Shown: positions 27,062 to 35,784 of the stretch, piece after piece
Layout: every line of letters begins with the position of its first letter
Numbering within the stretch: position 1 is the stretch's first letter
Origin: Schizochytrium sp. TIO01
Taxonomy: Eukaryota; Sar; Bigyra; Thraustochytrida; Thraustochytriidae
Direction: 5' to 3'
DNA length: 64,000 nt
Assembly: GCA_004764695.1 (NCBI GenBank)
Contig: SMSO01000032.1
Span: forward strand, 5,910,668 to 5,974,667
The notes under the pieces: model-generated
Told to the model about the DNA's origin: nothing
Seen by the model: the letters and a program-made list of their open reading frames with translations, nothing else
Database searches by the model: none
Made by a program: the position numbers and the translations under genes

Positions 27062-27127
27062 ATTCCAGTGCATAATTTCCAGTGCGAAAATTCCGGTGCA
27101 AAAATTCCAGTGCAAAAATTCCAGTGC
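27062..27127. repeat. 14-15 bp TTCCAGTGCA array
   Basis: Five imperfect units of TTCCAGTGCAAAAA. The same TTCCAGTGCA core recurs in arrays at 28909, 34935, 36545 and 38092. Confidence 0.85.
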
Positions 27128-27159
27128 AGGCTGCTAAGACAGGTTTCAAGTATAAGTCG

Positions 27160-27621
27160 CCATTATATGATTGTGATATGACTAGTATTTACGTATAGTT
27201 TATGGTAACCGTAGATCTTTCCGGAATAGCTGAAACTTCCAGGAACCTTCTGATAAATGCCAAACGTCGGGAACAAACAGAATAGCACCGATCGGAGAGT
27301 GGGGCGAGGGTTAGGGTAGAGGCTGTGTTGAAAATGTGTTGTTCAGGAATTTCCTTGTCATACCGGGAGTCCTTATCTATATAAGCTACAGTTTGAAGCA
27401 AGGCAATGATGATGGACTTCGTGATAGGACCGCCTTTGGAATCCAATACCTTGAAAGTATCATTAGGCGTTGAGTTCGATTCCCATTTCTTCAGATTTAT
27501 TTTCCCCTCCCCTTTTTCTCTTTGAGAAACACTCGCGCGTGTCACCACCTGCTCTAAGAACCGCATATAGATAGCAATCGTCGCGGGGTGGGAGGGGGGG
27601 CATTATGATTTTCTTTGTTTT
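27160..27621. other. Gene-free spacer of cassette 1, duplicated in cassette 2
   Basis: From ATGATTGTGATATGACTAGT onward this spacer is nearly identical to 29018-29250, including ATAGCACCGATCGGAGAGTG and GGGTTAGGGTAGAG. A minus-strand frame (27189-27566) exists, but the duplicate at 29 kb carries an extra internal duplication and a different frame, so I treat the spacer as non-coding. Confidence 0.6.
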
Positions 27622-27832
27622 TAGGGGGTAGGGTGTAATTTAGTGTAAGGTCATGTGAAGACTTTCTCGGATGACAAAGTACTGACAAGACTTGGGGTCT
27701 TCAGAAAAAGGTCACTGAGAGGGGTTTTCAAACCAAAACGCCGCAGAAAATCTAGATAGTGACCCTTGTGCAAAAAAATTAGATATCGCTTTTATCGCTT
27801 TTATCGCTTTTATCGCTTTTATTAGGGGGTAG
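27622..27832 (-). repeat. Dispersed repeat, type A copy 2
   Basis: Same layout and orientation as copy 1, with four GCGATAAAA units. It starts 75 bp 3' of the gene at 27907 and marks the junction of cassettes 1 and 2. Confidence 0.92.
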
Positions 27833-27906
27833 ATGGGACGTTTGGTAATATGAAATAGTATTAAGAGAAACAAATATTGATGTATAACGTTTAGATACCT
27901 GCATGT

Positions 27907-28554
27907 CTACTTGGATGCATAGAGGGCTTGTTGGAACTGGCGGTTCCACTCTTTGGCGTATGCGGCGATTGTAACGGGTCGGTTGTTGGGTGGAATCAAA
28001 GAAGCGAGGTCCTTGTACAAAAGCATGGACAGAAGCGTTTGATATACAGTGGTAACCAGTGGGCAGAGCTTGGAACCCGGATGGAAGACCTCCTCGATTG
28101 TATGTGGGTTGTAGACTGCCTTATAATCGATCGTTTTCCCAATCATATGGCACAGCATCATCTGTGCACAGCTCGTTTTGCGCTCTGTATCCTCGTCTTT
28201 ACCGGAGACAAAGATGGAGCCTTCACTGAGGAAAGTATCCCTTTCCTCGGCAAGGAGCGTGAAGATCATGTGCGCTACAGCCGGGTAGGCGATCTTGGCA
28301 GCGTAGCCGGGTAGATGGAGGGTCCTTAGTACTCCCTGGAAGGCCTGGACTTGACTCTTGATGTGCATACACGCGCTACGGTCGAGGGTCATCGCGAATG
28401 CCTCCATCAAATCGTAGTCGGAGGCGTGCAGCTTGAGCTCGATGTACGTGACGGTCTGCGCGCTTTCCAGGTGCGAGGGGATAGAGTGGCGCGGAAACAG
28501 CCCATAATAGCCCTCCGAATCGAGGTTCGACCGTTCAAAGAGGTGCTCCTGCAT
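27907..28554 (-). CDS. Orphan paralogue family 1, member 2
   Basis: 215 aa, ATG at 28554. Tandem paralogue of 26271-26927, collinear through most of its length: KLHASDYDLMEAFAMT, YPAVAHMIF, SIFVSGKDEDTER, KLCPLVTTVYQTLLSMLLYK, IPPNNRPVTIAAYAKEWNRQ. The N-terminal 30 residues differ, as expected of a rapidly diverging flexible segment. No enzyme motif. Five motif copies upstream and repeat A downstream define the cassette. Because both copies remain open while diverging, they are probably expressed and selected (inference). Confidence 0.75.
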   Translation of the reverse strand: MQEHLFERSNLDSEGYYGLFPRHSIPSHLESAQTVTYIELKLHASDYDLMEAFAMTLDRSACMHIKSQVQAFQGVLRTLHLPGYAAKIAYPAVAHMIFTLLAEERDTFLSEGSIFVSGKDEDTERKTSCAQMMLCHMIGKTIDYKAVYNPHTIEEVFHPGSKLCPLVTTVYQTLLSMLLYKDLASLIPPNNRPVTIAAYAKEWNRQFQQALYASK

Positions 28555-28576
28555 TGTTGATAAGTTACGGTAGGTC

Positions 28577-28680
28577 TTGGTTTTGCCTTACTGATGTTTT
28601 GGTTTTGCTTTGTTGGTGTTTCGGTTTTGCTTTGTTGGTGTTTTGGTTTTGCTTTGTTGGTGTTTTGGTTTTGCTTTGCT
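28577..28680 (-). promoter_or_regulatory. Five-copy GCAAAACCAAAACACC cluster
   Basis: Five copies (one with CGAAAC) at a spacing of about 22 bp, linked by AACAAA. They start 23 bp upstream of ATG 28554. This is one of the densest motif clusters in the window. Confidence 0.65.
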
Positions 28681-28908
28681 TTGTTATTCTGATTTGCCAA
28701 AAGTTTACGGCCGTATCGCCGCGTAGGAAGGGGGGTTCTAGCGAGACCGGTAAGGTTGACACCTACTTCACTCAATAAATGCCGCAGGTAAGTGGGTGAG
28801 TTTGAAGCTTAGGTGCGTCAAGTAGCACCAAGAATTTTCTGAGAATTTCCATAACCGGTAGTAATCAAATGTCCGCGTGGTTCCTTTCAGTACCGACTTA
28901 ATACTAAG

Positions 28909-29006
28909 CAAGAGTTCCAGTGCAAGAGTTCCAGTGCAAGAGTTCCAGCGCAAGAGTTCCAGTGCAAGAGTTCCAGCGCAAGAGTTCCAGCGCAAAGATT
29001 CCAGCA
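28909..29006. repeat. 14-bp tandem array CAAGAGTTCCAG(T/C)G
   Basis: Seven head-to-tail 14-bp units, alternating GTG and GCG endings; same TTCCAG core as the array in cassette 1. Confidence 0.92.
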
Positions 29007-29017
29007 CGAGTCGCATT

Positions 29018-29510
29018 TACATGATTGTGATATGACTAGTATTTACGTATAGTTTATGGTAACCGTTGATCTTTCCGGAATAGCTGAAACTTCCAGGAAC
29101 CTTCTGATAAATGTCAAACGTCGGGAACAAACAGAATAGCACCGATCGGAGAGTGGCCAAACGTCGGGAACAAACAGAATAGCACCGATCGGAGAGTGGG
29201 GCGAGGGTTAGGGTAGAGGCTAAGTTGAAAATGGGTTGTCCAGTCAATTGTTGTGATGCTGGGTGTGTCCTTATCTATAAAAGGTACAGTGGATGGGTAG
29301 CAACAATAATCGTGTTAGAACCAGGACAGCCTTTTGTATGAAATAATTGGAAATGACTGTCAGGCATTGAGTTCGATTCTCGTCACTCCAAATTTATTTC
29401 CCCCTTCCTTTTCCTCTGTCACAGACACTCACACGCACCGCGACCTACTATAATACTTGCATATAGTAGCAGATAGCAAGCCGTCCTGATATTTTTTTGT
29501 GTTGGTTTTT
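29018..29510. other. Gene-free spacer of cassette 2
   Basis: Near-copy of 27160-27621 with a 54-bp internal duplication (CAAACGTCGGGAACAAACAG twice). It includes GGGTTAGGGTAGAGG and a T-arm-like GAGTTCGATTCTC (see rejected items). No gene supported. Confidence 0.6.
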
Positions 29511-29722
29511 AGGGGGGTAGATTACAATTTGGTCTTAGGTTCTGTGAAGACTTTCTCATTTGACAAAGTACTGACAAGACTTTGCGTATTCAGAAAAAGG
29601 CCGCTGAGGGGGGTTTTCAAACCAAAACGCCGCAGAAAATCTAGATAGTGACCCTTGCACAAAAAAAATAGGTATCGCTTTTATCGCTTTTATCGCTTTT
29701 ATCGCTTTTATTCGGGGGGTAG
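29511..29722 (-). repeat. Dispersed repeat, type A copy 3
   Basis: Begins ACCCCCCGAATAAAAGCG on the minus strand and contains four GCGATAAAA units. It starts 63 bp 3' of the gene at 29785. Dyad slightly degraded (ACTTTCTCATTTGACAAAGT). Confidence 0.92.
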
Positions 29723-29784
29723 ATGGGACGTTTGGAAAATATTGGAGAAGAGAACAATTTTTTTTTAAAGAAGGAAGTCTCTAT

Positions 29785-30822
29785 CTAGTCATTTTTTTTA
29801 CTGTCGTAAGTGTAAATCATCTCATTCTGATACTCCTCATACCACACCTGAGTATAGATAGCATGATTAAGATCATTAGAGAGTGTGTGGAGAATCGTCG
29901 TAAAATGCTCATAATCCAGAAATATGACGAGTACAAAGTACATTACACGAATCATGCTGTTTCTTGTTGAGTATAGCCGATTAACTACGTGCATGGAATC
30001 CCCAACATGTTCCCCGCCAGGCAAGATCTCCAGCCGTAAGATCCGCAGAACCATTTTTTTGAGCAGATCGACCCGCAGTTCCGGACGGCAATTTTTTAAT
30101 TCATAAATAGTATTGCGGATTAGGTCCCGGTGGTGTGTCACGAGCTTCATACATAAAAAGACCACGCCGATGAGCCCAGGACCCAGTCCGTGCATTTCAA
30201 CACCACCTGTGCTATGTAAGTGTGCAAACCTACGCGCAGTCCTTCGAATGAGGAAGTAAATCTCACTTGCGCCGTCTGGCTGTTTGGACTGCAGCATACT
30301 GCAGCATTCTCTGGTGGCCAACCTCACTTTTTCGTTAACAAATTTCACAATGTCCTGCTCTGTGATATTCGCTGGACGAAGACATTTCCCCGGCCGAGGG
30401 CACTTTTCAAGAGTTATGTCCTCACGGGGGCGCTTTTCGGAAGTACGTAGCGCAGAGACAGCCTTCTTTGCGACCTCCGCACTAACCTTGATGGACTTAC
30501 TCAGGGTTCCGGGGCTTTTAAGCTTAGCCTCAATCATATTTAGGAGGATGGTTCGGAGGGCCTCGGACATGGCAGTAGAGCGAATGTGCGAGCTAGAAGG
30601 GCCGCTGGTGATACCCGTGGTAGAAGTAATGGTAGGAGTAGAAGTAGCAGTCACAGTAGTACCCGTGGTAGAAGTGGTGGTAGGGGTAGTAGCATTGGTA
30701 GCATTAGGAGTAACAGTGGCAGCACTGGTCGTAGTTGTTGTACCCGGGGTAGGAGTAGCCGTAGAAGTGGCAGTAGGCTTCAGACTCTTACTCTTAGACG
30801 TAGATTTAGGGAAAGGCGGCAT
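29785..30822 (-). CDS. Orphan paralogue family 2, member 1 (Thr-rich N-terminus)
   Basis: 345 aa, ATG at 30822. The first ~95 residues are a low-complexity Thr/Pro/Ala tract (TATSTATPTP, TPTTTSTTG) encoded by a GTAGTA/GTAGCA-like microrepeat. Then comes a basic segment with a likely nuclear localisation signal (EKRPREDITLEK), and a helical C-terminal ~180 residues (TEQDIVKFVNEKVRLAT, LRLEILPGGEHVGDSMHVVN). It is about 60% identical by eye to the gene at 31758. No known domain. A nuclear role is suggested by the basic cluster, but this is inference. Confidence 0.75.
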   Translation of the reverse strand: MPPFPKSTSKSKSLKPTATSTATPTPGTTTTTSAATVTPNATNATTPTTTSTTGTTVTATSTPTITSTTGITSGPSSSHIRSTAMSEALRTILLNMIEAKLKSPGTLSKSIKVSAEVAKKAVSALRTSEKRPREDITLEKCPRPGKCLRPANITEQDIVKFVNEKVRLATRECCSMLQSKQPDGASEIYFLIRRTARRFAHLHSTGGVEMHGLGPGLIGVVFLCMKLVTHHRDLIRNTIYELKNCRPELRVDLLKKMVLRILRLEILPGGEHVGDSMHVVNRLYSTRNSMIRVMYFVLVIFLDYEHFTTILHTLSNDLNHAIYTQVWYEEYQNEMIYTYDSKKND

Positions 30823-30916
30823 ATTGAAAGTCGGTTTCTAGCTTCTTGGGGAACAGAAGGCTGATCCGTGCTACTGCGTATCCGCTTACTTTGTTTTTAT
30901 TCTTTCGCTGGTTAGC

Positions 30917-30930
30917 GTTTTGGTTTTGCC
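30917..30930 (-). promoter_or_regulatory. Upstream motif GGCAAAACCAAAAC
   Basis: Single copy 95 bp upstream of ATG 30822, in a flank (30823-31260) that is almost identical to the flank of the next cassette. Confidence 0.55.
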
Positions 30931-31285
30931 ACCCGAAATGGTGGAACCTCTGTTTGAATTCCGGTTTTCATCAGTCACGGTCGCATTGTTACAATCATTA
31001 GATACATGTAAGCAAGAGTTCTCTCGGAGCGCATTAGGAATAACGTTGAGTGTAGTGCTAATCAGCAGGCCCTCTCGAACAAGTGCAACTTCCAGGAACA
31101 ATCTGTCAAGTATCGGGGACAACTTAAATTAGACCGACACCGGGCGAGCGCTCGATTGCGTCGTCCTCTCAGTGGGAGAGTTAGGGTTAGGGTAAAGTCA
31201 GAAAACAGCGAGTGAAGTCGGGTTGCTCAGAGCGCCCTGTTTATGAAAATGGGTTGCGCACACATCTCCAAGTTTTTGTCTTGTT
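30931..31285. other. Gene-free spacer of cassette 3
   Basis: Nearly identical to 33001-33330 (for example AGATACATGTAAGCAAGAG, GCAACTTCCAGGAACAATCT). Carries two tandem TTAGGG units (about 31180-31193). No gene supported. Confidence 0.65.
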
Positions 31286-31496
31286 AGGGGGGGTAGGGTG
31301 TGATTTGATACAGGGTCTTGTGGAGACTTTGTCAAATGGCAAGGTGCTGTCAAGACTTTGAGTATTCAAATAAAGCTCACTGAGGGGGGTTTTCAAACCA
31401 AAACGCCGCAGAAAAACTAGATAGTGACCCTTGCACAAAAAAAAGAGGTATCGCTTTTATCGCTTTTATCGCTTTTATCGCTTTTATTAGGGGGGT
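31286..31496 (-). repeat. Dispersed repeat, type A copy 4 (tandem)
   Basis: Full-length copy directly abutting copy 5, the two sharing one TACCCCCC junction. Dyad imperfect here (ACTTTGTCAAATGGCAAGGT). Confidence 0.92.
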
Positions 31497-31681
31497 ATGG
31501 TGTAATTTAGTGTAAGGTCACGAGGAGACTTTGTCAAATGACAAGGTGCTGACAAGACTTTGAGTATTCGGATAAAGGTCTTTGTGAGGGGTTTTCAAAC
31601 CAAAACGCTGCAGAAAATCTAGATAGTGACCCTTGCAGAAAAAAATTAGGTATCGCTTAAATCGCTTTTATTCGGCTGGTA
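31490..31681 (-). repeat. Dispersed repeat, type A copy 5 (tandem, decayed)
   Basis: Degenerate copy: only one or two GCGATAAAA-like units and an altered outer end (TACCAGCCGAATAAAAGCG). It starts 77 bp 3' of the gene at 31758. Confidence 0.9.
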
Positions 31682-31757
31682 TTCAAGATGTTTTAAAGAA
31701 ATAGCGGAGAAGAGAACAATTTTTAAATTTTCTTTTTAAGAAGGATATCCCTAGTCA

Positions 31758-32888
31758 TTAATCACTTGCGTATAAGTAAGTTATCTCACTCTGATACTCC
31801 TCATACCACAACTGGGTATAGATAGCATGATTACGATCATTATGGAGTGTGTGGAGGATCGCCGGGAAATCTTTACATTTCAGAAATATGAGGAATGCAA
31901 AGTACATTACGCGAACCGTGCTGTTTTTGGTTAAGTATACCCGATTAAGCGCGTTTGCGGAATCCCCAACATGTTCCCCACCAGGCAACATCTCCTGCCG
32001 TAAGAGCCGTACACCCATTTTTTTGATCAGGCCGAACCGCGCTTCCCGGCTGTAAGTTCGTACTTCATTAAGAGTACCACGGATTATATCCCAGTGACGT
32101 GTCATCATCTTCATACATAAAAAGATCACGCCGGCGAGCCCAGGACCCAGTCCATGCGTTTTCAAAGTACCTAAACTCTGTACGTGCGCAAAGCAACTCG
32201 CAGTCCTTCGAATGAGGAAGTAAATCTCAATTGCACCGTCTGGCCGTTTAGGCTGCACGATACTGCAGTATTCTTCGGTGGCCAACCTCACTTTTTCGTC
32301 AAAAAATCTCACAATGTCCTGCTCTGTGATATTCGCTGGACGAAGACATTTACCTGGCCGAGGGCTCTTTTCAAGGGTTATGTCCTCACGGGGGCGCTTT
32401 TCGTTAGTACGCGGCACCAAGGTAGTCTTCTTTGCGACCTCCGCACTAATCTTGACGGGCTTACTCGGGGTTGCGGTAGTTCTAAGCTTAGCCTCAATCA
32501 GATTTAGGATGACAGTTCGGAGGGCCTCAGACATGGCAGTAGAGCGAATGGGTGGGCTAGAAGGGCCACTGGAGAGAGTCCTGGGAATCGCGATACTCGT
32601 AGTATGCATAGGAGTAGAAGTAGCAGTCACAGTAGCAGCACTGGTAATGGCGGTACCCGTGGTACAAGGAATGATAGGAGTAGAAGTAGCAGTCACAGTA
32701 GCAGCACTGGTAACGGTGGTGCCCGTGGCCCCAGTGGTAGAAGCAATGGCAGGGGTAGTAGCACTAGGAGCATTAGTAGTAACAGTAACATCACTGGTAG
32801 TAGTTATACCCGTGGTAGGAGTAGCCGTAGAAGTAGCAGAAGGCTTCAGGCTCTTACTCTTAGACGTAGATTCAGGGAAAGGCGGCAT
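31758..32888 (-). CDS. Orphan paralogue family 2, member 2 (Thr-rich N-terminus)
   Basis: 376 aa, ATG at 32888. Paralogue of 29785-30822 with the same start (MPPFP, STSKSKSLKP), a longer Thr/Ala/Ile low-complexity tract, the same basic cluster (EKRPREDITLEKSPRPGK) and a matching helical C-terminus (RPANITEQDIVRF, EMLPGGEHVGDSANALNRVY). The N-terminal tract has grown by duplication of a ~90-bp segment (TSAATVTATSTP twice). The tail lacks the DSKKND end of its sister. Function unknown; probably the same as the sister gene. Confidence 0.75.
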   Translation of the reverse strand: MPPFPESTSKSKSLKPSATSTATPTTGITTTSDVTVTTNAPSATTPAIASTTGATGTTVTSAATVTATSTPIIPCTTGTAITSAATVTATSTPMHTTSIAIPRTLSSGPSSPPIRSTAMSEALRTVILNLIEAKLRTTATPSKPVKISAEVAKKTTLVPRTNEKRPREDITLEKSPRPGKCLRPANITEQDIVRFFDEKVRLATEEYCSIVQPKRPDGAIEIYFLIRRTASCFAHVQSLGTLKTHGLGPGLAGVIFLCMKMMTRHWDIIRGTLNEVRTYSREARFGLIKKMGVRLLRQEMLPGGEHVGDSANALNRVYLTKNSTVRVMYFAFLIFLKCKDFPAILHTLHNDRNHAIYTQLWYEEYQSEITYLYASD

Positions 32889-32986
32889 ATTGAAAGTCGG
32901 TTTCTAGCTTCTTGGGTAAAAGAAGGCTGACCCGTGCTACTGCGTATGCGCTTACTTTGTTTTTATTCTTTCGCTCGCTGGTTAGC

Positions 32987-33000
32987 GTTTTGGTTTTGCC
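32987..33000 (-). promoter_or_regulatory. Upstream motif GGCAAAACCAAAAC
   Basis: Duplicate of the site at 30917, 99 bp upstream of ATG 32888. Confidence 0.55.
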
Positions 33001-33348
33001 ACCCGAATGGTGGAACCTCTGTTTGAATTCCGGTTTTCATCAGTCACGGTCGCATTGTTACAATCATTAGATACATGTAAGCAAGAGTTCTCTCGGAGCG
33101 CATTAGGAATAACGTTGAGTGTAGTGCTAATCACCAGACCCTCTCGAACAAGTGCAACTTCCAGGAACAATCTATCACGTATCGGGGACAACTGAAGTAA
33201 GACCGATCCCAGATGAGCACTCGATTGCGTCGTCCTCTCAGTGGTAGGGTTAGGGTAAAGTATGAAAGTAACGAGTGAAGTCGGGTTGCCCATAGCGTCT
33301 TGTTTATGAAAGTGGGTTGCGCACACATCTCCGAGTTTTGGTTTTGTT
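33001..33348. other. Gene-free spacer of cassette 4
   Basis: Copy of the 30931-31285 spacer with scattered substitutions; includes GGGTTAGGGTAAAG. No gene supported. Confidence 0.65.
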
Positions 33349-33559
33349 CGGGGGGTATCTTACAATTTAGTCTTAGGTTCTGTGAAGACTTTGTCAAATG
33401 ACAAAGTGCTGACAAAACTTTGACTATTCAGGAAAGGTTGCTGAGCGGGGTTTTCAAACCAAAACGCCGCAAAAAGTCTAGATAGTGACCCTTGCACAAA
33501 AAAATTAGGTATCGCTTTTATCGCTTTTATCGCTTTTATCGCTTTTATTCGGGGGGTAG
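33349..33559 (-). repeat. Dispersed repeat, type A copy 6
   Basis: Begins ACCCCCCGAATAAAAGCG on the minus strand, has four GCGATAAAA units and a perfect ACTTTGTCA-nn-TGACAAAGT dyad. It starts 197 bp 3' of the gene at 33756. Confidence 0.92.
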
Positions 33560-33618
33560 ATGGGACGTTAGAAACAAATTTTAGTAAACAGACAAAATAA
33601 AAAGGAATAAGATTCTTC

Positions 33619-33627
33619 TTCTTCTTC

Positions 33628-33668
<41 letters not shown>
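33619..33668. repeat. TTA/TTC trinucleotide microsatellite
   Basis: A short TTC run followed by about 13 TTA units, between repeat A and the gene at 33756. Confidence 0.9.
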
Positions 33669-33670
<2 letters not shown>

Positions 33671-33755
33671 TATTATTGTTGAATGATTAACTACCAGGGC
33701 TCAGGTAGTTGCATAGGTTGATGCACCAAGGCCCTTGCGTCATCGATACGGTTGG

Positions 33756-34766
33756 TCAGAATGCTAGACTCTTGATCATAATCGGCTCTATCGGTGTGAA
33801 ACCTGGTTTGATAAAGTGCATCTCTGACATAAAAGAAACTGGCATGGGCCCTTTGTTTTCCAACTCAATGAGTGCATCGGTAATATGCGCACACTCCCCA
33901 CGATTCCCAGCATCATCAGACTCTGGCTTGAGAAGACGGAAACAAGCAGAGCGGAAAGCATCAATAATTTCTCCAGCAAGGATGAACGAGGGCGCGGAAG
34001 TAAAGTTGTCCAGCAGACTTGTGTGGAGATGGGCAAGGTAGATCTCCAAGCTGCGTGAAAAATACCGCGTGAAGCCGGTTGCAACCAGGGCATGATAAGC
34101 CCGGATATTAATCTTAGATTTTGGGTGTGTGAGTCTGTGAAGACTGGCTGCAAGCTTTTCGAAGTATTGGCATCTTTTAGTGGTATCTGGGAAAACACCT
34201 CCTGTGCTACGGGATATAACATACTCTACCCGTACCTCTTCAAGGGCAGTATACACACCTGCGCCGTGTGTGACCAGATCGAAGTATGTGGGAGCTCGAT
34301 TCCACAGTGAAAGCCTGTAAGCCCTCGCGTACTTTTTCCGGGGGGTCATCAAAACGTCCCCGCTCACGTACTCGTTCATGAAGATGAAAGCAAATTCCGA
34401 AATGCTCATCAAATGAATTGAGATAAGCTTTGGGTCAAAGCACGTGTTCAGAAACCGTGCGAGGCTGGGCATACCCTGAACGGACTTATCGCCTTCACAC
34501 ATGAAATTCACCAGTCCTTCTGCAAATGAGAGAGACCGGGGCTGGGGCTGGGGCTGGGGCTGGGGCTCGCTAAGCTTTCTCTTCTTGTCACTTGATACCA
34601 TTTCCAAGGGTGGGAGCTCAGGGATTTCTCCGAAAGCGTCGCAGTCGAAAATTGCATCAAAATCTACAGTATCACACGAATCGAGGTGTTGAAACTTGCG
34701 CTTTACGGGGCTGGAGCCATCGTGTCCGTACTCGTAGGTTGGCGCGGTGAGAGAAATAATGGCCAT
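33756..34766 (-). CDS. Hypothetical protein, cassette 5 gene
   Basis: 336 aa, ATG at 34766. The first ~80 residues are flexible, with a basic cluster (SPVKRKFQHL), an acidic hydrophobic stretch (FDAIFDCDAFGEIPELPPLE) and a QPQPQPQP dipeptide run after SSDKKRKLS. The remainder is helical (LISIHLMSISEFAFIFMNEY; RSLEIYLAHLHTSLLDNF). It is not obviously homologous to the other cassette genes by eye but has the same architecture: disordered N-terminus with a nuclear-signal-like cluster plus a ~230 aa helical domain, motif upstream and repeat A downstream. No enzyme motif. Confidence 0.72.
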   Translation of the reverse strand: MAIISLTAPTYEYGHDGSSPVKRKFQHLDSCDTVDFDAIFDCDAFGEIPELPPLEMVSSDKKRKLSEPQPQPQPQPRSLSFAEGLVNFMCEGDKSVQGMPSLARFLNTCFDPKLISIHLMSISEFAFIFMNEYVSGDVLMTPRKKYARAYRLSLWNRAPTYFDLVTHGAGVYTALEEVRVEYVISRSTGGVFPDTTKRCQYFEKLAASLHRLTHPKSKINIRAYHALVATGFTRYFSRSLEIYLAHLHTSLLDNFTSAPSFILAGEIIDAFRSACFRLLKPESDDAGNRGECAHITDALIELENKGPMPVSFMSEMHFIKPGFTPIEPIMIKSLAF

Positions 34767-34849
34767 GGTGGATGGGTTGTTTGCAAAGCTGGTTTCTGCT
34801 CCTGTTTACTTGTTCGACTCGCTTGTCTTACTTTTTTTTGCTGGTTTGG

Positions 34850-34916
34850 TGTTTTGGTTTTGCTGACTTGATTTGGTGTTTTGGTTTTGATGATTTGGTT
34901 TGGTGTTTTAGTTTTT
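34850..34916 (-). promoter_or_regulatory. Cluster of AAAACCAAAACACC motifs
   Basis: Two perfect copies (AGCAAAACCAAAACACC; TCAAAACCAAAACACC) and one degenerate copy, 84-150 bp upstream of ATG 34766. Confidence 0.6.
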
Positions 34917-34934
34917 CACCCATACCACTTGTTC

Positions 34935-35270
34935 GCGAGGTTAGGGTTTCCAGCAAGGTTGCTAGGGCAGGTTGCTAGGGCAAGGTTTCCAGAACATGCT
35001 GCAGAGGCAAGGTTGCTAGGGCAAGGTTTCCAGCACAGACTGCCAAGGCAAGGTTTCCAGTGCAAGTTGCTAAGGCAAGGTTTCCAGCACAGACTGCTAG
35101 GGTAAGGTTGCTAGTGCAGGCTGCTAAGGCAAGGTTTCCAGCACAGACTGCTAAGACAGGTTTCCAGTGCAAGTTGCTAAGGCAAGGTTTCCAGCACAGA
35201 CTGCTAAGACAGGTTTCCAGTGCAGGTTGCTAAGGCAAGGTTTCCAGCACAAACTGCTAAGGCAAGGTTG
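34935..35270. repeat. Array of GGCAAGGTTTCCAG(C/T)(A/G)CA units
   Basis: About ten irregular units mixing GTTTCCAGCACAGACTGCTA, GTTTCCAGTGCAAGTTGCTA and GGTTGCTAGGGCAA, in nested higher-order repeats. Open frames through it are repeat artefacts. Confidence 0.88.
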
Positions 35271-35426
35271 GATTTCCTTCCAATCTTTCCAAGAATTTCC
35301 AAGAGTTTCCAGGAACAGGCTTCCGGTCCAAAATTGTTCAAGGAATTTTCGAGTGCGATTGGCGTTCGAATATTCGTCATTCGTCCACAACTATGTCTGC
35401 TAGGATAAGACTAAGGCTTCAGGAAG

Positions 35427-35441
35427 GTTTCCAGAATATTC
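35427..35441 (+). promoter_or_regulatory. Perfect three-unit heat-shock-element consensus
   Basis: TTTCCAGAATATTCT fits nTTCnnGAAnnTTCn, about 345 bp upstream of ATG 35785. Apart from this site and the motif cluster, 35271-35784 contains no recognisable feature. Confidence 0.35.
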
Positions 35442-35655
35442 TACCTACTCTCCAAACACAGTCACACGTGCACGCGGTGAGAGCGTCCGGCGAAACTTTC
35501 GCATAGCCCCGTATCATAAGATCTACCAATAATGGATGGATGGCGTGAAGCAACGCTATCATCTATGATTTCTATGAATGGAATCACCATTGATACCTTA
35601 CCTGATTAATTGACAGTAGTAGGAGGATACCTCGAACAGTGCGTGCGGTCATCCA

Positions 35656-35735
35656 AGGCAACCAAACCAAGTCAACAAAACCAAAACTCCAAACCAGCAA
35701 AACATCCAACCCAGCAAAAAGTAAGACAAGCAAAC
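35656..35735 (+). promoter_or_regulatory. AAAACCAAAAC motif with degenerate CCAGCAAAA copies
   Basis: ACAAAACCAAAACTCC at about 35674 followed by ACCAGCAAAACATCC and CCCAGCAAAAAG, 50-110 bp upstream of ATG 35785. Confidence 0.55.
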
Positions 35736-35784
35736 CAGCAAGCAGCCTTTTACGACCACTACCTACCTACCTTTCACCGAGAAA

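Noticed and set aside
27189-27566. 125-aa minus-strand protein in cassette 1 spacer
   Set aside because: Its counterpart at 29 kb has an internal 54-bp duplication, a different frame and no shared protein end, so the DNA is conserved by duplication and not as a gene. No motif upstream.
29366-29392. tRNA (T-arm-like GAGTTCGATTCTC)
   Set aside because: No matching acceptor stem, D-arm or anticodon arm could be found upstream at tRNA spacing. The related spacer at 27460 differs in the stem.
30284-32907. Val-rich antisense frames over the Thr-rich N-termini
   Set aside because: Antisense translation of the Thr/Ala low-complexity codons of the two paralogues.
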